A stretch of 64,000 nucleotides of DNA from Bradyrhizobium sp. Y36 (GCF_002531575.1 NZ_NWTI01000001.1:579501-643500); one strand, 5' to 3'. Counted from the first letter of the stretch, positions 53,535 through 62,919 are shown. Numbers and translations are program-made. Notes: a model not told the origin generated them from the letters alone.

Positions 53535-54591
53535 GACGCTCCGCTCCTCGACCTTCCGCCTGGCGTTGATCGCGATCGCGGCCTTCGGCCTGATCGTCTC
53601 GGCGATCATGGCCTATGTCTATTTCGGCACGCTGGCCTATGTGGAGAGCCGGCTCGGCACCGTTGTCGATCACGATGGCTTCACCGGCACGATCGAACTC
53701 GCAATGGCCGCGGTCGCCGTGCTGCTGCTGGTGCTCGCGGGCCTCGCGGCCGTGCTGGTGACGCGGCGCACGGTGGGGCGGATCGAGCAGATCAACGCCA
53801 CCAGCCGCGCCATCATGCTGTCCGGCCTCGACCAGCGCATCCCCTTGCGCGGCAGCAACGACGAGTGGGACCGCGTCGCCGAGAACCTCAACCAGATGCT
53901 CGACCGCATCGAGACGCTGATGGGCGAGGTCAAGCAGGTCAGCGACAACGTCGCCCACGATCTGCGCACGCCGCTGACGCGGATGCGCGGCCGGCTGGAG
54001 AAGGCCTATCACGCACCCCGCAACAGCGAGGCCGATGCCGCGCTGATCGGCGACACCATCGCCGATCTCGATGCCGTGCTCGGCATGTTCGCCTCGATCA
54101 CGCGGATCTCGGAGATCGAGACCCGCGCCCGCACCGGCGCCTTCCGCGCGCTGAACCTGACCGAAATCGCCGGCGAGGTGGTCGAGCTCTACGACGCCGC
54201 CGCCGAAGAGGTCGCGACCCGCCTCAGCCTCGCCGGCGCCCGCGAGGTGCCGATCACGGGCGACCGCGACCTGCTGTTCGATGCCATCGCCAATCTCGTC
54301 GACAATGCGATCAAGCACGGCTGCAAGGGCGGGCAGGTGACCGTGACCTGCCGCGGCATCGGCGGCGGTGCGGTGATCGCGATCACCGACGACGGTCCCG
54401 GCATTCCGCCCGAGCAGCGCGATCACGTCTTCAAGCGCTTCTACCGGCTCGAGCAGAGCCGCTACACGCCGGGCAATGGTCTCGGCCTCAGCCTGGTCGC
54501 CGCGGTGGCACGCCTTCATGGCGCCGAGATCGCGCTGCGTGACAATGCACCCGGCCTGACCGTCGAGCTCAGCTTCCCCGCTTCATCATAG
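53521..54591 (+). CDS. Sensor histidine kinase, partner of the OmpR-family regulator
   Basis: A 356-residue membrane kinase with two helices (about 12-33 and 58-80) and a very short periplasmic loop (about 25 residues). HAMP, a DHp domain with His146 in NVAHDLRTPLTRMRG, and an ATPase domain (N box LVDNAIKHGCKG, G1 ITDDGPGIPP, G2 GNGLGLSLVAAVARLHGA) follow. The small loop suggests sensing within or near the membrane. The GTG start at 53521 overlaps the regulator gene. The 3' end overlaps the convergent LuxR-type gene by six bases. Confidence 0.94.
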   Translation: MLLAKTLRSSTFRLALIAIAAFGLIVSAIMAYVYFGTLAYVESRLGTVVDHDGFTGTIELAMAAVAVLLLVLAGLAAVLVTRRTVGRIEQINATSRAIMLSGLDQRIPLRGSNDEWDRVAENLNQMLDRIETLMGEVKQVSDNVAHDLRTPLTRMRGRLEKAYHAPRNSEADAALIGDTIADLDAVLGMFASITRISEIETRARTGAFRALNLTEIAGEVVELYDAAAEEVATRLSLAGAREVPITGDRDLLFDAIANLVDNAIKHGCKGGQVTVTCRGIGGGAVIAITDDGPGIPPEQRDHVFKRFYRLEQSRYTPGNGLGLSLVAAVARLHGAEIALRDNAPGLTVELSFPASS

Positions 54592-54957
54592 CTCGATCAC
54601 GCCGCGGCGCGCGGCATGCGCCACCGCGTCGGTGCGACCGGTGGCGTCGAGCTTGTCGAGCAGCGAGCCGACATGGAATTTGACGGTGTGCACGGAGATG
54701 CCGAGCCGGCGCGCGATCATCTTGTTGGAGGCGCCCTCGGCCATCAGCGCCAGCACGTCGAGCTCGCGCTGGGTCAGCGCGATGTCGTCGGGCATGACGC
54801 GCGGATCGCGCGCGACGATCGTCGCGGCGGCCTGCTCGCCGGGACTAGCAAGTCGCAGCCCGGCGATATTGCCGAGCAGGGCCGCCAGGCGATCGGCCAG
54901 CGCGGGATCGTCGACCTCCAGCGACAGCACGATGTCCGGTGTGTTGTCCGCGCTCAC
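54586..54957 (-). CDS. LuxR-type DNA-binding protein with truncated N-terminus
   Basis: A 123-residue protein: residues 1-50 are a small acidic alpha/beta fragment that lacks the phospho-acceptor site of a receiver, and 58-120 form a complete LuxR helix-turn-helix (LTQRELDVLALMAEGASNKM, then IARRLGISVHTVKFHVGSLL). Its ATG overlaps the stop of the HtrA-like gene upstream (ATGA-type, 4 bases), so the two are co-translated. It probably binds DNA without phosphorylation control, perhaps directed by the HtrA-like partner. Confidence 0.82.
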   Translation of the reverse strand: MSADNTPDIVLSLEVDDPALADRLAALLGNIAGLRLASPGEQAAATIVARDPRVMPDDIALTQRELDVLALMAEGASNKMIARRLGISVHTVKFHVGSLLDKLDATGRTDAVAHAARRGVIEL

Positions 54958-55820
54958 GCCTCCGGCCTCTCGCCGACCGTGACCTTGAAGCTGACCGGCT
55001 CGCCGCCGCGGCGCACCGCCACGTCGACCACCGCGCCGACGCTTGCAGGACCCAGCGTTCTCGACAGCGCGCGCACGCCGGAGAGCTTCTGGTCGTTGAC
55101 CGCGACGATCACGTCGCCCTGGCGGATGCCGGCCGCGGCCGAGGGCCCGGCCTTGTCGACATTCATCACCATCGCGCCGACGCCGTCGTCGAGCCGCACC
55201 GGCTGCAGCCCGAGGCCGAGATAGCCGCGCGCGATGCGGCCGCGCGTCTCGAGCTGCGCTGCGACGCGCTCGATCGTCGCGGTCGGGATCACCAGCACGC
55301 GCCGCGGGCCGAGCACGGCCATGCCGAAGGCATCGCCGGATGCATCGAGTGCAAGGCCGCCCTGCTGGGCGGCACGCAGGCGCACATCGAGCTCGATCCG
55401 CGCATCGATCTCGCCGCCGCGCAGGGAGCGCCAGCCCTGGCCGGACGCCGACACCATCCCCAGTGCCGCGCTCGGCGTCTCGCGATTGGTGGCGATCACG
55501 ATCGCCAATGCGCCCAGCGGCGGGACGGTCGCGGCGAGCTTGACCGGGGCCGTCGCGACGTCGGCGCGCAGCAGCGCGATATCGGTGGTGTGGTCGCGGC
55601 CCACGATCGTGGCGGCGGACCTGCTGCCGTCGGGCAAGCCGAGCTCGACCTCGCCCTCGTCGGCCAGCGCCTCGTCGGCGGTGACGATCAGGCCGCTTTT
55701 CCAGGCAAAGCCGGTCGCGCGGGAGCGATGCGAATGCACGGAGACGACAGCGGGCGCGGCGCGCGCCACAAGGTCCGCGAGGGCGGACGAGAGTGAGGAC
55801 AGGGGGCTAAGATCAGTCAT
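54954..55820 (-). CDS. HtrA/DegP-like PDZ protein lacking catalytic His and Ser (pseudoprotease)
   Basis: A 288-residue protein with a trypsin-like domain (about 20-190) and one PDZ domain (about 198-283, GYLGLGLQPVRLDDGVGAMV, GIRQGDVIVAVNDQ). Compared with DegP, the His-bearing TNNHVV is replaced by TADEAL (Glu50), the Asp is kept in HTTDIALLRAD (Asp80), and the nucleophile loop GNSGG reads AQQGG (Gln153). So it should not cut proteins. It also lacks a signal peptide, unlike periplasmic HtrA. It is the first gene of an operon with the LuxR-type gene, suggesting it works as a sensor or scaffold. Automatic naming as a serine protease would be misleading. Confidence 0.8.
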   Translation of the reverse strand: MTDLSPLSSLSSALADLVARAAPAVVSVHSHRSRATGFAWKSGLIVTADEALADEGEVELGLPDGSRSAATIVGRDHTTDIALLRADVATAPVKLAATVPPLGALAIVIATNRETPSAALGMVSASGQGWRSLRGGEIDARIELDVRLRAAQQGGLALDASGDAFGMAVLGPRRVLVIPTATIERVAAQLETRGRIARGYLGLGLQPVRLDDGVGAMVMNVDKAGPSAAAGIRQGDVIVAVNDQKLSGVRALSRTLGPASVGAVVDVAVRRGGEPVSFKVTVGERPEA

Positions 55821-56011
55821 GGCGTGCTCCTGATGTTGCCCTCAATCTGGGATGTCGCGGGCGATTGCGAAACTGGCCGGGTGGTCAGGACCGGACCACG
55901 CCCCGGAGGACCACGGCCGACGAACATGTGATTGGGAGTGCCTCACGGGAACGTGTAGCTATCCCGAAATTGCGCCTCCATGGCCCCACGGATTTCAGCG
56001 AGCCTCGACCG

Positions 56012-56977
56012 ATGACCATCGACCTCACCCGCCGCACTCTGCTCCACCTCGCCGGCGCGACGTCGCTCGCGATGGCGGCCGCGGCTGCGGCGCGAGCCGA
56101 GGGCGTGCCGCAGGGGGGCGGGCCGACCTATGCCAGCCGCACGCCGATGCGGGTCGGCATGGTGACGCTGCGGGTGAAGAACCTCGATGCGGTCGCCGGC
56201 TACTACCGCGACGTCATCGGCCTCACCGTGATGGAACGTTCGGCGAATGCGGCGAAGCTCGGCACGTCAGGCGTCACCCTGCTGGTGCTTGAGGCGCGGC
56301 CCGATGCGGCGATCGAGCCGCGCAATTCCGCCGGCCTCTATCACACGGCGTTCCTGATGCCGACCCGCAAGGACCTCGCGCGCTGGCTGGTCCACGCCGC
56401 TTCGCATCGCGTGAAGCTGTCGGGCTTCGCCGATCACCTCGTCAGCGAATCCGTGTATCTCGACGATCCCGAAGGCAACGGCATCGAGGTCTATGCCGAT
56501 CGCGATCCCTCGCAATGGCAGTGGAGCGAGGGCAGCGTGAAGATGGCAACGGACGAGCTCAACATCCCCGACCTGCTGTCGCTGACCAATACGCGCGTGC
56601 CCGATTATGCCGGGGCGCCGGAGGGCCTGCGCATCGGCCACATGCATCTGCGCGTCGGCGATCTCGCGCAGGCCGGCAGCTTCTATCATGGCGCGATCGG
56701 TCTCGATCCCACCCGCAGCCGCAACGGCGCGGCGTTCCTGTCGTCGGGCCGCTACCATCACCACCTCGGCATGAACGTGTGGCAGAGCCAGGGCGCCGGC
56801 CAGCGCGACGATCAGATGACGGGCCTCGCCTGGTTTTCGCTGGTGACGGAAAAGCCTGACATCCTCGCCGCCCAGGAGCAGCGCCTGCGCAAGGGCGGCG
56901 CGCAGGTGACGGCGCTCGCCAATGGCGTGGAGGCCGTCGATCCCTGGGGCACGCGGGTTCGGCTGCTCCGGATTTGA
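56012..56977 (+). CDS. VOC-superfamily protein (catechol-2,3-dioxygenase-like) with Tat signal
   Basis: A 321-residue protein with two vicinal-oxygen-chelate domains like CatE/YfiE extradiol dioxygenases: VGMVTLRVKNLDAVAGYYRD in the first and IGHMHLRVGDLAQAGSFYHG in the second. Candidate metal ligands are His in GHMHL, His in YHHHLGMNVW and a Glu in NGIEVYAD. An N-terminal twin-arginine leader (TRRTLLHLAGATSLAMAAAA) predicts export after folding, which is odd for a family that is normally cytosolic. ATG at 56012. The aldolase gene follows 64 bases downstream on the same strand. Confidence 0.8.
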   Translation: MTIDLTRRTLLHLAGATSLAMAAAAAARAEGVPQGGGPTYASRTPMRVGMVTLRVKNLDAVAGYYRDVIGLTVMERSANAAKLGTSGVTLLVLEARPDAAIEPRNSAGLYHTAFLMPTRKDLARWLVHAASHRVKLSGFADHLVSESVYLDDPEGNGIEVYADRDPSQWQWSEGSVKMATDELNIPDLLSLTNTRVPDYAGAPEGLRIGHMHLRVGDLAQAGSFYHGAIGLDPTRSRNGAAFLSSGRYHHHLGMNVWQSQGAGQRDDQMTGLAWFSLVTEKPDILAAQEQRLRKGGAQVTALANGVEAVDPWGTRVRLLRI

Positions 56978-57041
56978 TCGCAGGCGCGAGCGTTGCTAAG
57001 ACCCCTCAGACGCGAACCAGCGCTCCGGGGTCCTCATCGAC

Positions 57042-57917
57042 ATGACCGAATTCCACGGCGTCTTTCCCTATCTCGTCTCGCCCGTCGATGCCGACGGCGC
57101 GGTGCGAACGAACGTGCTCGCAAAGCTCTGCGACGATCTGATCGGCGCCGGCGTGCACGGGCTGACGCCGCTGGGCTCGACCGGCGAGTTCGCCTATCTC
57201 AATGCCGCGCAACGCACCGCGATCGTGCAGACCACGATCGAGGCCGCGAAGGGCCGCGTGCCTGTCGTCGCGGGCGTCGCCTCCACCTCGACGGCGGATG
57301 CGGTGGCGCAGGCGAAGGCCTATCAGAACTGTGGTGCCAACGGCATCCTGGCGATCCTGGAGGCCTATTTCCCACTCGCCGATGCCCAGGTCGAATCCTA
57401 CTTCCGCGCCATCGCCGATGCCGTCGATATTCCCGTCGTCATCTACACCAATCCGCAATTCCAGCGCTCCGATCTCACCCTCGACGTCATCGCGCGCCTC
57501 GCCGAGCATCCGCGCATCGGCTACATCAAGGACGCCTCGACCAACACCGGCCGGCTGCTCTCGATCATGAATCGCTGCGGCGATTCCTTGCGCGTGTTCT
57601 CGGCCTCCGCCCACATCCCGGCCGCGGTGATGCTGATCGGCGGGCTGGGCTGGATGGCGGGACCTGCCTGCATCATCCCGCGCCAGAGTGTCGCGCTCTA
57701 CGAGCTCGGCAAGGCAGGCCGCTGGGACGAGGCCATGGCGCTGCAGCGCCGGCTCTGGCGCATCAACGAAGCCTTCGCCCGCTTCAATCTCGCCGCCTGC
57801 ATCAAGGCGGGGCTGTCGATCCAGGGCTACGACGTCGGCGACCCCATCCCGCCGCAGGCCCCGCTGACGGCCGAGGCGCGCAAGGTGGTGGAAGCGGCGC
57901 TGGGGGAGCTGGCGTAG
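57042..57917 (+). CDS. Dihydrodipicolinate synthase (DapA)-family aldolase/lyase
   Basis: A 291-residue TIM-barrel class I aldolase. The Schiff-base Lys163 is in [11 protein letters not shown], Tyr135 in VVIYTNPQF and the substrate-binding GSTGEF at 45-50. A true DapA is usually encoded elsewhere and the NP and AS contexts here differ from it, so this is better read as a paralogue acting on another 2-keto acid or hydroxy acid. ATG at 57042. It may be co-transcribed with the VOC gene upstream. A GTAGGGTGGGCAAAGCG-type repeat follows. Confidence 0.85.
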   Translation: MTEFHGVFPYLVSPVDADGAVRTNVLAKLCDDLIGAGVHGLTPLGSTGEFAYLNAAQRTAIVQTTIEAAKGRVPVVAGVASTSTADAVAQAKAYQNCGANGILAILEAYFPLADAQVESYFRAIADAVDIPVVIYTNPQFQRSDLTLDVIARLAEHPRIGYIKDASTNTGRLLSIMNRCGDSLRVFSASAHIPAAVMLIGGLGWMAGPACIIPRQSVALYELGKAGRWDEAMALQRRLWRINEAFARFNLAACIKAGLSIQGYDVGDPIPPQAPLTAEARKVVEAALGELA

Positions 57918-57923
57918 CTTCCG

Positions 57924-58013
57924 TAGGGTGGGCAAAGCGAAGCGTGCCCACGACTTTTCTCGACGTCTAAAAGATCGTGGGCACGGCGCAAATGCGCCTT
58001 TGCCCACCCTACG
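57924..58013. repeat. GTAGGGTGGGCAAAGCG-type inverted repeat
   Basis: It has the same outer and inner arms as 38165-38253 and 49305-49395, directly after the aldolase stop codon. Confidence 0.88.
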
Positions 58014-58142
58014 AAATCGCGGATTTGACGGGCGGCATGCCGAATCCGTGCATATCCCGCCCAAAACCGTGGCTGGCAAGCCCAAGGTCGATCCGCTAAA
58101 AGGCTGCCCGCAGTTTCGAAAAGACCCTGAGGATCCCACGGA

Positions 58143-60464
58143 ATGAATATTCTTCCCGGCAATTTGCGTTTCGGAGCGGGGCAGCCCGTCAAGCGTTTGG
58201 AAGACCAGCGGCTGCTGACCGGGAAGGGGCAATTCATCGACGACAAGCCGGCCGACGGCGCGCTGTGGTTGCACGTGCTGCGCTCGCCGCATGCGCATGC
58301 GAAGATCGTCTCGATCGACACCAGCGCCGCGGCGTCGATGCCCGGTGTCACCGCGATCTACACCGGAGCGGACCTCGTCAAGGACGACATCGGCAGCATC
58401 CCGACGCTGAGCATCTTCAAGCGCCCCGACGGCAAGCCGATGACCGTGCCGCCGCGCCGGCTGCTCGCCCACGAGATCGTGCGCTATGCCGGCGAGGCCG
58501 TGGCGGCCGTCGTGGCCGCCACGCGCGCGGAGGCCCAGAGCGCGGCTGAAGCGATCGTGATCGAATACGACGTGCAGCCCGCGGTGGTCGATCCCGTCGA
58601 GGCCGTGAAGCCCGGCGCGCCCGTGGTGTGGCCGGAGGCGCCCGACAACATCGTCGGCGCGATGTCTTACGGCGACGCCGCCAAGGCGGACGAAGCCTTC
58701 GCCAAGGCCGCGCACACGGTCGAGCTCGACATTGTCAGCCAGCGCCTCGTGCCGTCGGCGATGGAGCCGCGCTCGACCATTGCCGAGATCGACAAGAAGA
58801 CCGGCCGTCTCCTGCTGCACGTGCAGTCGCAGACCCCGGCCTCGACCCGCGACGTGCTGGCGGAGGCCGTGCTGAAGCGCCCGAAGGACAGCGTGCGCGT
58901 GCTGGTCGGCGACATCGGCGGCGGGTTTGGCCAGAAGACCAACCTCTATCCCGAGGACGGCATCGTCGCTTACGCCGCGACCAAGCTGAACAAGAAGATC
59001 CGCTGGCGCGGCGACCGCACCGACGAGTTCGTCGGCGGCACCCATGGCCGCGATCTCACCTCGACCGCCTCCTTCGCGCTCGACGAGAAGGGCAAGGTGC
59101 TGGCCTATCGCGTCAAGTCGATCGGCTGCACCGGCGCCTATTCCTCGGGTGCGGCGAACATCATCCCGCTGGTGCTCGGACCGTTCGTGCAGACCGGCGT
59201 CTATGATCTGCCCCTGGTGCATTTCGAGGTGCAGTCGGTGATGACGCACACCGCGCCGGTCGGGGCCTATCGCGGCGCCGGCCGCCCCGAGGCGGTCTTC
59301 ATCGTCGAGCGCCTGTTCGACGCGGCGGCCCGCAAGATCGGCATGGATCCGCGCGCGATCCGGAAAGCCAACTACATCAAGCCGGCGCAGCTGCCCTACA
59401 CCAATGCGGCCGGCCAGGTCTACGATTCCGGCGCCTTCGCGCACATGCTCGACCGCGCCGTGAAGCTCGCCGACTGGGACGGCTTTGCCGCGCGCAAGAA
59501 GGCGGCGAAGAAGAAGGGCCTGCTCTACGGCCGCGGTCTCACCTCCTACATCGAATGGACCGGCGGCCGTGCCCACACCGAGAAGGTCAGCCTGCACGCG
59601 ACCTCGCAAGGGCGCGTCGTGCTGCATTCCGGCACCATGGCGATGGGGCAGGGGCTGCAGACCACGTACACCCAGATGATCTCCGACACGCTCGGCATTG
59701 CCATGGACAAGATCGACGTGGTCCAGGGCGACACCGATCTGGCCATGGGCTTCGGCAGCGTCGGCTCGCGCTCGCTGTTCGTCGGCGGCACGGCGGTCGC
59801 GGTCTCCTCCAATGATCTGATCCAGAAGGCGCGCGAGAAGGCGGCGAACGTGCTGGAGACCTCGGTCGAGGACATCGAGTACCAGGGCGGCATGCTGACC
59901 GTGGTCGGCACCGACCGCCGCATCAGCCTGTTCGATCTCGCCGAGAAGGAAGGCGGCGCCAAGCTCAGCGTCGATTCCGAAGGCGAGGTGGACGGCCCGA
60001 GCTGGCCGAACGGCACGCATATCTGCGAGGTCGAGATCGACCCGGAGACCGGCGTCTCCAAGGTCGTGCGCTACACCACCGTCGACGACGTTGGCGTGGC
60101 CGTGAACCCGATGCTCGTCACCGGCCAGATCCATGGCGGCGTCGCGCAGGGCATCGGCCAGGCGCTGTATGAGGGCGTGTCCTACGATGCCGACGGCCAG
60201 CTGCTGACCGCGAGCTACCAGGACTATTGCATCCCGCGCGCCGACGACGTGCCGCCGATCGTGGTGACGCTGGACGATTCCGCGCCCTGCCGCACCAACC
60301 CGCTCGGCGCCAAGGGCTGCGGCGAATCCGGCGCCATCGGCGGCCCTCCTTGCGTCACCAACGGCGTGATGGATGCGCTCGCCGAACTCGGCATCACCCA
60401 GCTGAACACCCCGCTGACGCCGCAGAAGATCTGGCAGGCGATCCGGGACGCGAAGGCGAGCTAA
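58143..60464 (+). CDS. Molybdenum hydroxylase large subunit, form II CoxL type
   Basis: A 773-residue xanthine dehydrogenase/aldehyde oxidase-family catalytic subunit that binds Mo-pterin cytosine dinucleotide. The active-site loop reads AYRGAGR (375-381), the form II signature, not the AYXCSFR of true CO dehydrogenase. [26 protein letters not shown] and the catalytic Glu in [13 protein letters not shown] (about residue 728) are intact. The FAD (medium) and 2Fe-2S (small) subunit genes that normally sit next to it are absent on both sides. The substrate is unknown; CO is unlikely. ATG at 58143. Confidence 0.9.
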   Translation: MNILPGNLRFGAGQPVKRLEDQRLLTGKGQFIDDKPADGALWLHVLRSPHAHAKIVSIDTSAAASMPGVTAIYTGADLVKDDIGSIPTLSIFKRPDGKPMTVPPRRLLAHEIVRYAGEAVAAVVAATRAEAQSAAEAIVIEYDVQPAVVDPVEAVKPGAPVVWPEAPDNIVGAMSYGDAAKADEAFAKAAHTVELDIVSQRLVPSAMEPRSTIAEIDKKTGRLLLHVQSQTPASTRDVLAEAVLKRPKDSVRVLVGDIGGGFGQKTNLYPEDGIVAYAATKLNKKIRWRGDRTDEFVGGTHGRDLTSTASFALDEKGKVLAYRVKSIGCTGAYSSGAANIIPLVLGPFVQTGVYDLPLVHFEVQSVMTHTAPVGAYRGAGRPEAVFIVERLFDAAARKIGMDPRAIRKANYIKPAQLPYTNAAGQVYDSGAFAHMLDRAVKLADWDGFAARKKAAKKKGLLYGRGLTSYIEWTGGRAHTEKVSLHATSQGRVVLHSGTMAMGQGLQTTYTQMISDTLGIAMDKIDVVQGDTDLAMGFGSVGSRSLFVGGTAVAVSSNDLIQKAREKAANVLETSVEDIEYQGGMLTVVGTDRRISLFDLAEKEGGAKLSVDSEGEVDGPSWPNGTHICEVEIDPETGVSKVVRYTTVDDVGVAVNPMLVTGQIHGGVAQGIGQALYEGVSYDADGQLLTASYQDYCIPRADDVPPIVVTLDDSAPCRTNPLGAKGCGESGAIGGPPCVTNGVMDALAELGITQLNTPLTPQKIWQAIRDAKAS

Positions 60465-60476
60465 TTGCTCGGCGCG

Positions 60477-60562
60477 GTAGCCCGGATGGAGCGCAGCGAA
60501 ATCCGGGGCCGCTGCCTCGCGGAAACACCGTCCCGGATTGCGCTGTGCTCCATCCGGGCTAC
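60477..60562. repeat. GTAGCCCGGATGGAGCG-type palindromic repeat
   Basis: GTAGCCCGGATGGAGC ... GCTCCATCCGGGCTAC exact inverted ends lie between the convergent molybdenum hydroxylase and acyl-CoA dehydrogenase genes. Confidence 0.9.
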
Positions 60563-60567
60563 AAGAC

Positions 60568-61764
60568 TCAAATCCCCAGCATCATCTTCGCGATGATATC
60601 GCGCTGGATCTCCGAGGTGCCGCCGAAGATCGTGTAGGCACGGCCGTTGAGATATTCCGGCACCACCGTCAGCATCTCCTCAGGGATGGCCGGCTCGTGG
60701 TTGAGCTTGTAGAGCGGGCGCATCGGCTCGACGGCGAGGGCGTCGTGGCCGATCACGTCGACGCCGAGGCGCGTCACGGCCTGGCGGATCTCGCTGTTGC
60801 GCAGCTTCAGGATCGACGAGACCGCGCCGGGATTTTGACCCGTCTGCAGCGCCGAGAGCACGCGCAGCTCGGTCATCTCCAGCGCGTCGATGTCGACCTC
60901 GACCTCGGAGATGCGCGAGGCGATATCGGGACTGTCGATGGCGCGGCCGGTCAGATCGGATTCGGCGAGATCGGAGATCGCCTTCAGCCCCTCGCGGAGC
61001 TTGGCCGAGGCGATGCCGGAGCCGCGCTCGAACTCGAGCAGATATTTGCCGTAGGTCCAGCCCTTGCCTTCCTCACCAACGCGGTTGGCGACGGGCACGC
61101 GGACGTCGTCGAAGAACACCTGGTTGACCTCGTGATCGCCGCCGATGGTGAGGATCGGGCGCGTCGTGATGCCCGGCGTCTTCATGTCGATCAGGATGAA
61201 GCTGATGCCGTCCTGCTGCCGCGGCCCGTCACTGGTGCGCACCAGCGCGAACATGCGGTTGGCGTGATGGGCATGCGTGGTCCAGATCTTGGTGCCGTTG
61301 ATGATGTAGTCGTCGCCGTCGCGCACCGCGCGCGTCTTCAGCGAGGAGAGATCGGAGCCGGAGCCCGGCTCGGAATAGCCCTGGCACCAATAATCCTCGC
61401 CGGAGAGGATTCGCGGCAGATAGAAGTTCTTCTGCTCGGGACTGCCGAAACCTATGATGACGGGCCCGACCATCTTCACGCCCATCACGTTCACATTGGG
61501 CACGCCGGCCCGCGCGCATTCGGTCTCGAAGATCCAGCGCTGCGCCGGCGTCCACGCCGGGCCGCCATGCTCGACCGGCCAGCCCGGCGCGCCCCAGCCA
61601 TTGGCATGCAGCGCGCGTTGCCAGGCCATGCCGATGTCGGGGTCGGAGAACACCGACGGCGTCAGCGCGGTCGCGCGCTTCATCTCCTCGGTGAGATTTT
61701 TGGCAATGAAGCCGCGCACCTCGCTCTGGAAGGCGCGCTCCTCGGCATTGAAATTGAGGTCCAT
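60568..61764 (-). CDS. Acyl-CoA dehydrogenase (third gene of ech-acd-acd operon)
   Basis: A FAD-dependent acyl-CoA dehydrogenase of 398 residues. It has the substrate/FAD contacts CQGYSEPGSGSDLSSLKTRA, INGTKIWTTHAHHANRMFAL and the C-terminal IFGGTSEIQRDIIAKMMLGI. It starts 15 bases after the stop of another acyl-CoA dehydrogenase and follows an enoyl-CoA hydratase, all on the - strand. Adjacent unequal pairs of this kind often form alpha2-beta2 enzymes acting on steroid or branched side-chain CoA esters; that is inference here. ATG at 61764. Confidence 0.93.
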   Translation of the reverse strand: MDLNFNAEERAFQSEVRGFIAKNLTEEMKRATALTPSVFSDPDIGMAWQRALHANGWGAPGWPVEHGGPAWTPAQRWIFETECARAGVPNVNVMGVKMVGPVIIGFGSPEQKNFYLPRILSGEDYWCQGYSEPGSGSDLSSLKTRAVRDGDDYIINGTKIWTTHAHHANRMFALVRTSDGPRQQDGISFILIDMKTPGITTRPILTIGGDHEVNQVFFDDVRVPVANRVGEEGKGWTYGKYLLEFERGSGIASAKLREGLKAISDLAESDLTGRAIDSPDIASRISEVEVDIDALEMTELRVLSALQTGQNPGAVSSILKLRNSEIRQAVTRLGVDVIGHDALAVEPMRPLYKLNHEPAIPEEMLTVVPEYLNGRAYTIFGGTSEIQRDIIAKMMLGI

Positions 61765-61779
61765 GAGGCTCTCCCGGTG

Positions 61780-62919
61780 TCAGGCTTTGCGGCCAAGCTC
61801 GGCATGGCGGGCATAGTGATGCGCGCTGCCGCCGAACAGCGTGTCGAAGGCGACGAGGCGCTTGAAATAGGCGCCGACTTCGAGCTCCTCGGTGACGCCC
61901 ATGCCGCCGTGAAGCTGGATCGACTGCTCGCCGACGAAGCGGGCGCATTTGCCGATCTTGGCCTTCGCGCCTGACGCGGCCCGAGCCCGCTCGGTCGGCG
62001 GGCTGTCCGCCTTCAGTGCAGCCCGCAGCGCCATCGAGCGCGCCTCGTCCACCTGCATCGCCATGTCGGCGAGGCGGTGGCGGATCACCTGGTTGGCCGA
62101 GAGTGGCCGGCCGAACTGTTTTCTGATCTTGGTGTAGTCGAGCGTCGTGTCGAGCAGCGTCTGCATGATGCCGACGGCCTCCGCGCCGAGCGCGGCCATG
62201 GCACGGTCGACGGCCCATTCGATCGCAGGCAGCACGTCGTGACCGTCCCCGAGCAGCGCATCCTCGGGCAGATGCACGTCCGAGAGTTCAATGTTGCAGG
62301 CGCGCCCGCCGCCCAGGCGCGCGTAGTCTGAGATCGCGAGGCCCGGCGCGGTCGCCGGGACCACGAACAGGCCGATCCGCCCCGAAGGCCCGTGATGGTC
62401 GTGGATAAGCGCGGAGACGATGATCTCATCGGCGGCGTGGCCGTCGAGCACCGCGATCTTGCTGCCGGACAGGCGCCAGCCCTGCGCCGTCTTCGTCGCC
62501 GATGTCGCGACCTTGGCGAGATCGAAGCGTGCCGCGCGCTCGGAATGCGCGAAGGCGAGCTTCAACGTGCCGTCCGCGACCTTCGGCAGGCGCGCCTGCT
62601 TCTGCTCCTTGCTGCCGCATCTGTCGACCAGCGCCGCTCCAAGCACCACGGTCGCGACATAGGGCTCCGACACCAGTCCGCGGCCGAACGCTTCCATCAG
62701 GATGCCGATCTCGACCGCGCCGCCGCCGAGCCCGTCGAACTCCTCGGGAATGGGCAGCGCCAGCCAGCCGAGCTCGGCAAACTGCTTCCACACCGCAGGG
62801 CTGAAGCCGAGCGGATCGTTCGCCATCTTGCGGCGATGATCGGCATTGTAGCTGCCGGCCACGAAACGCTCCGCGCTCTCGCGCAGCAGTTTCTGCTCGT
62901 CACTGAGATTGAGGTCCAT
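61780..62919 (-). CDS. Acyl-CoA dehydrogenase (second gene of ech-acd-acd operon)
   Basis: A 379-residue acyl-CoA dehydrogenase-fold protein: LALPIPEEFDGLGGGAVEIG, GWRLSGSKIAVLDG, YTKIRKQFGRPLSANQVIRH and QSIQLHGGMGVTEELEVGAY. The usual C-terminal TSEIQR motif is replaced by LFGGSAHHYARHAE, so it is likely the less complete partner of the dehydrogenase encoded 15 bases downstream. ATG at 62919; an in-frame start at 63033 lies inside the neighbouring gene. It follows the hydratase gene with a 4-bp gap. Confidence 0.92.
   Translation of the reverse strand: MDLNLSDEQKLLRESAERFVAGSYNADHRRKMANDPLGFSPAVWKQFAELGWLALPIPEEFDGLGGGAVEIGILMEAFGRGLVSEPYVATVVLGAALVDRCGSKEQKQARLPKVADGTLKLAFAHSERAARFDLAKVATSATKTAQGWRLSGSKIAVLDGHAADEIIVSALIHDHHGPSGRIGLFVVPATAPGLAISDYARLGGGRACNIELSDVHLPEDALLGDGHDVLPAIEWAVDRAMAALGAEAVGIMQTLLDTTLDYTKIRKQFGRPLSANQVIRHRLADMAMQVDEARSMALRAALKADSPPTERARAASGAKAKIGKCARFVGEQSIQLHGGMGVTEELEVGAYFKRLVAFDTLFGGSAHHYARHAELGRKA

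Noticed and set aside
54954..55820. Annotation as an active S1C serine protease.
   Set aside because: The catalytic His and Ser positions are Glu50 and Gln153, so activity is not expected.
57042..57917. Naming the gene dapA.
   Set aside because: It shares the family fold and Lys/Tyr residues, but the context and the lack of lysine-pathway neighbours favour a paralogue with another substrate.
57006..60134. A 1042-codon open frame on the - strand opposite the DapA-family and molybdenum hydroxylase genes.
   Set aside because: The same composition artefact; both + strand genes have intact active-site motifs.
58143..60464. Annotation as carbon-monoxide dehydrogenase large subunit.
   Set aside because: The active-site loop is AYRGAGR (form II) rather than AYXCSFR, and the medium and small subunits are missing.
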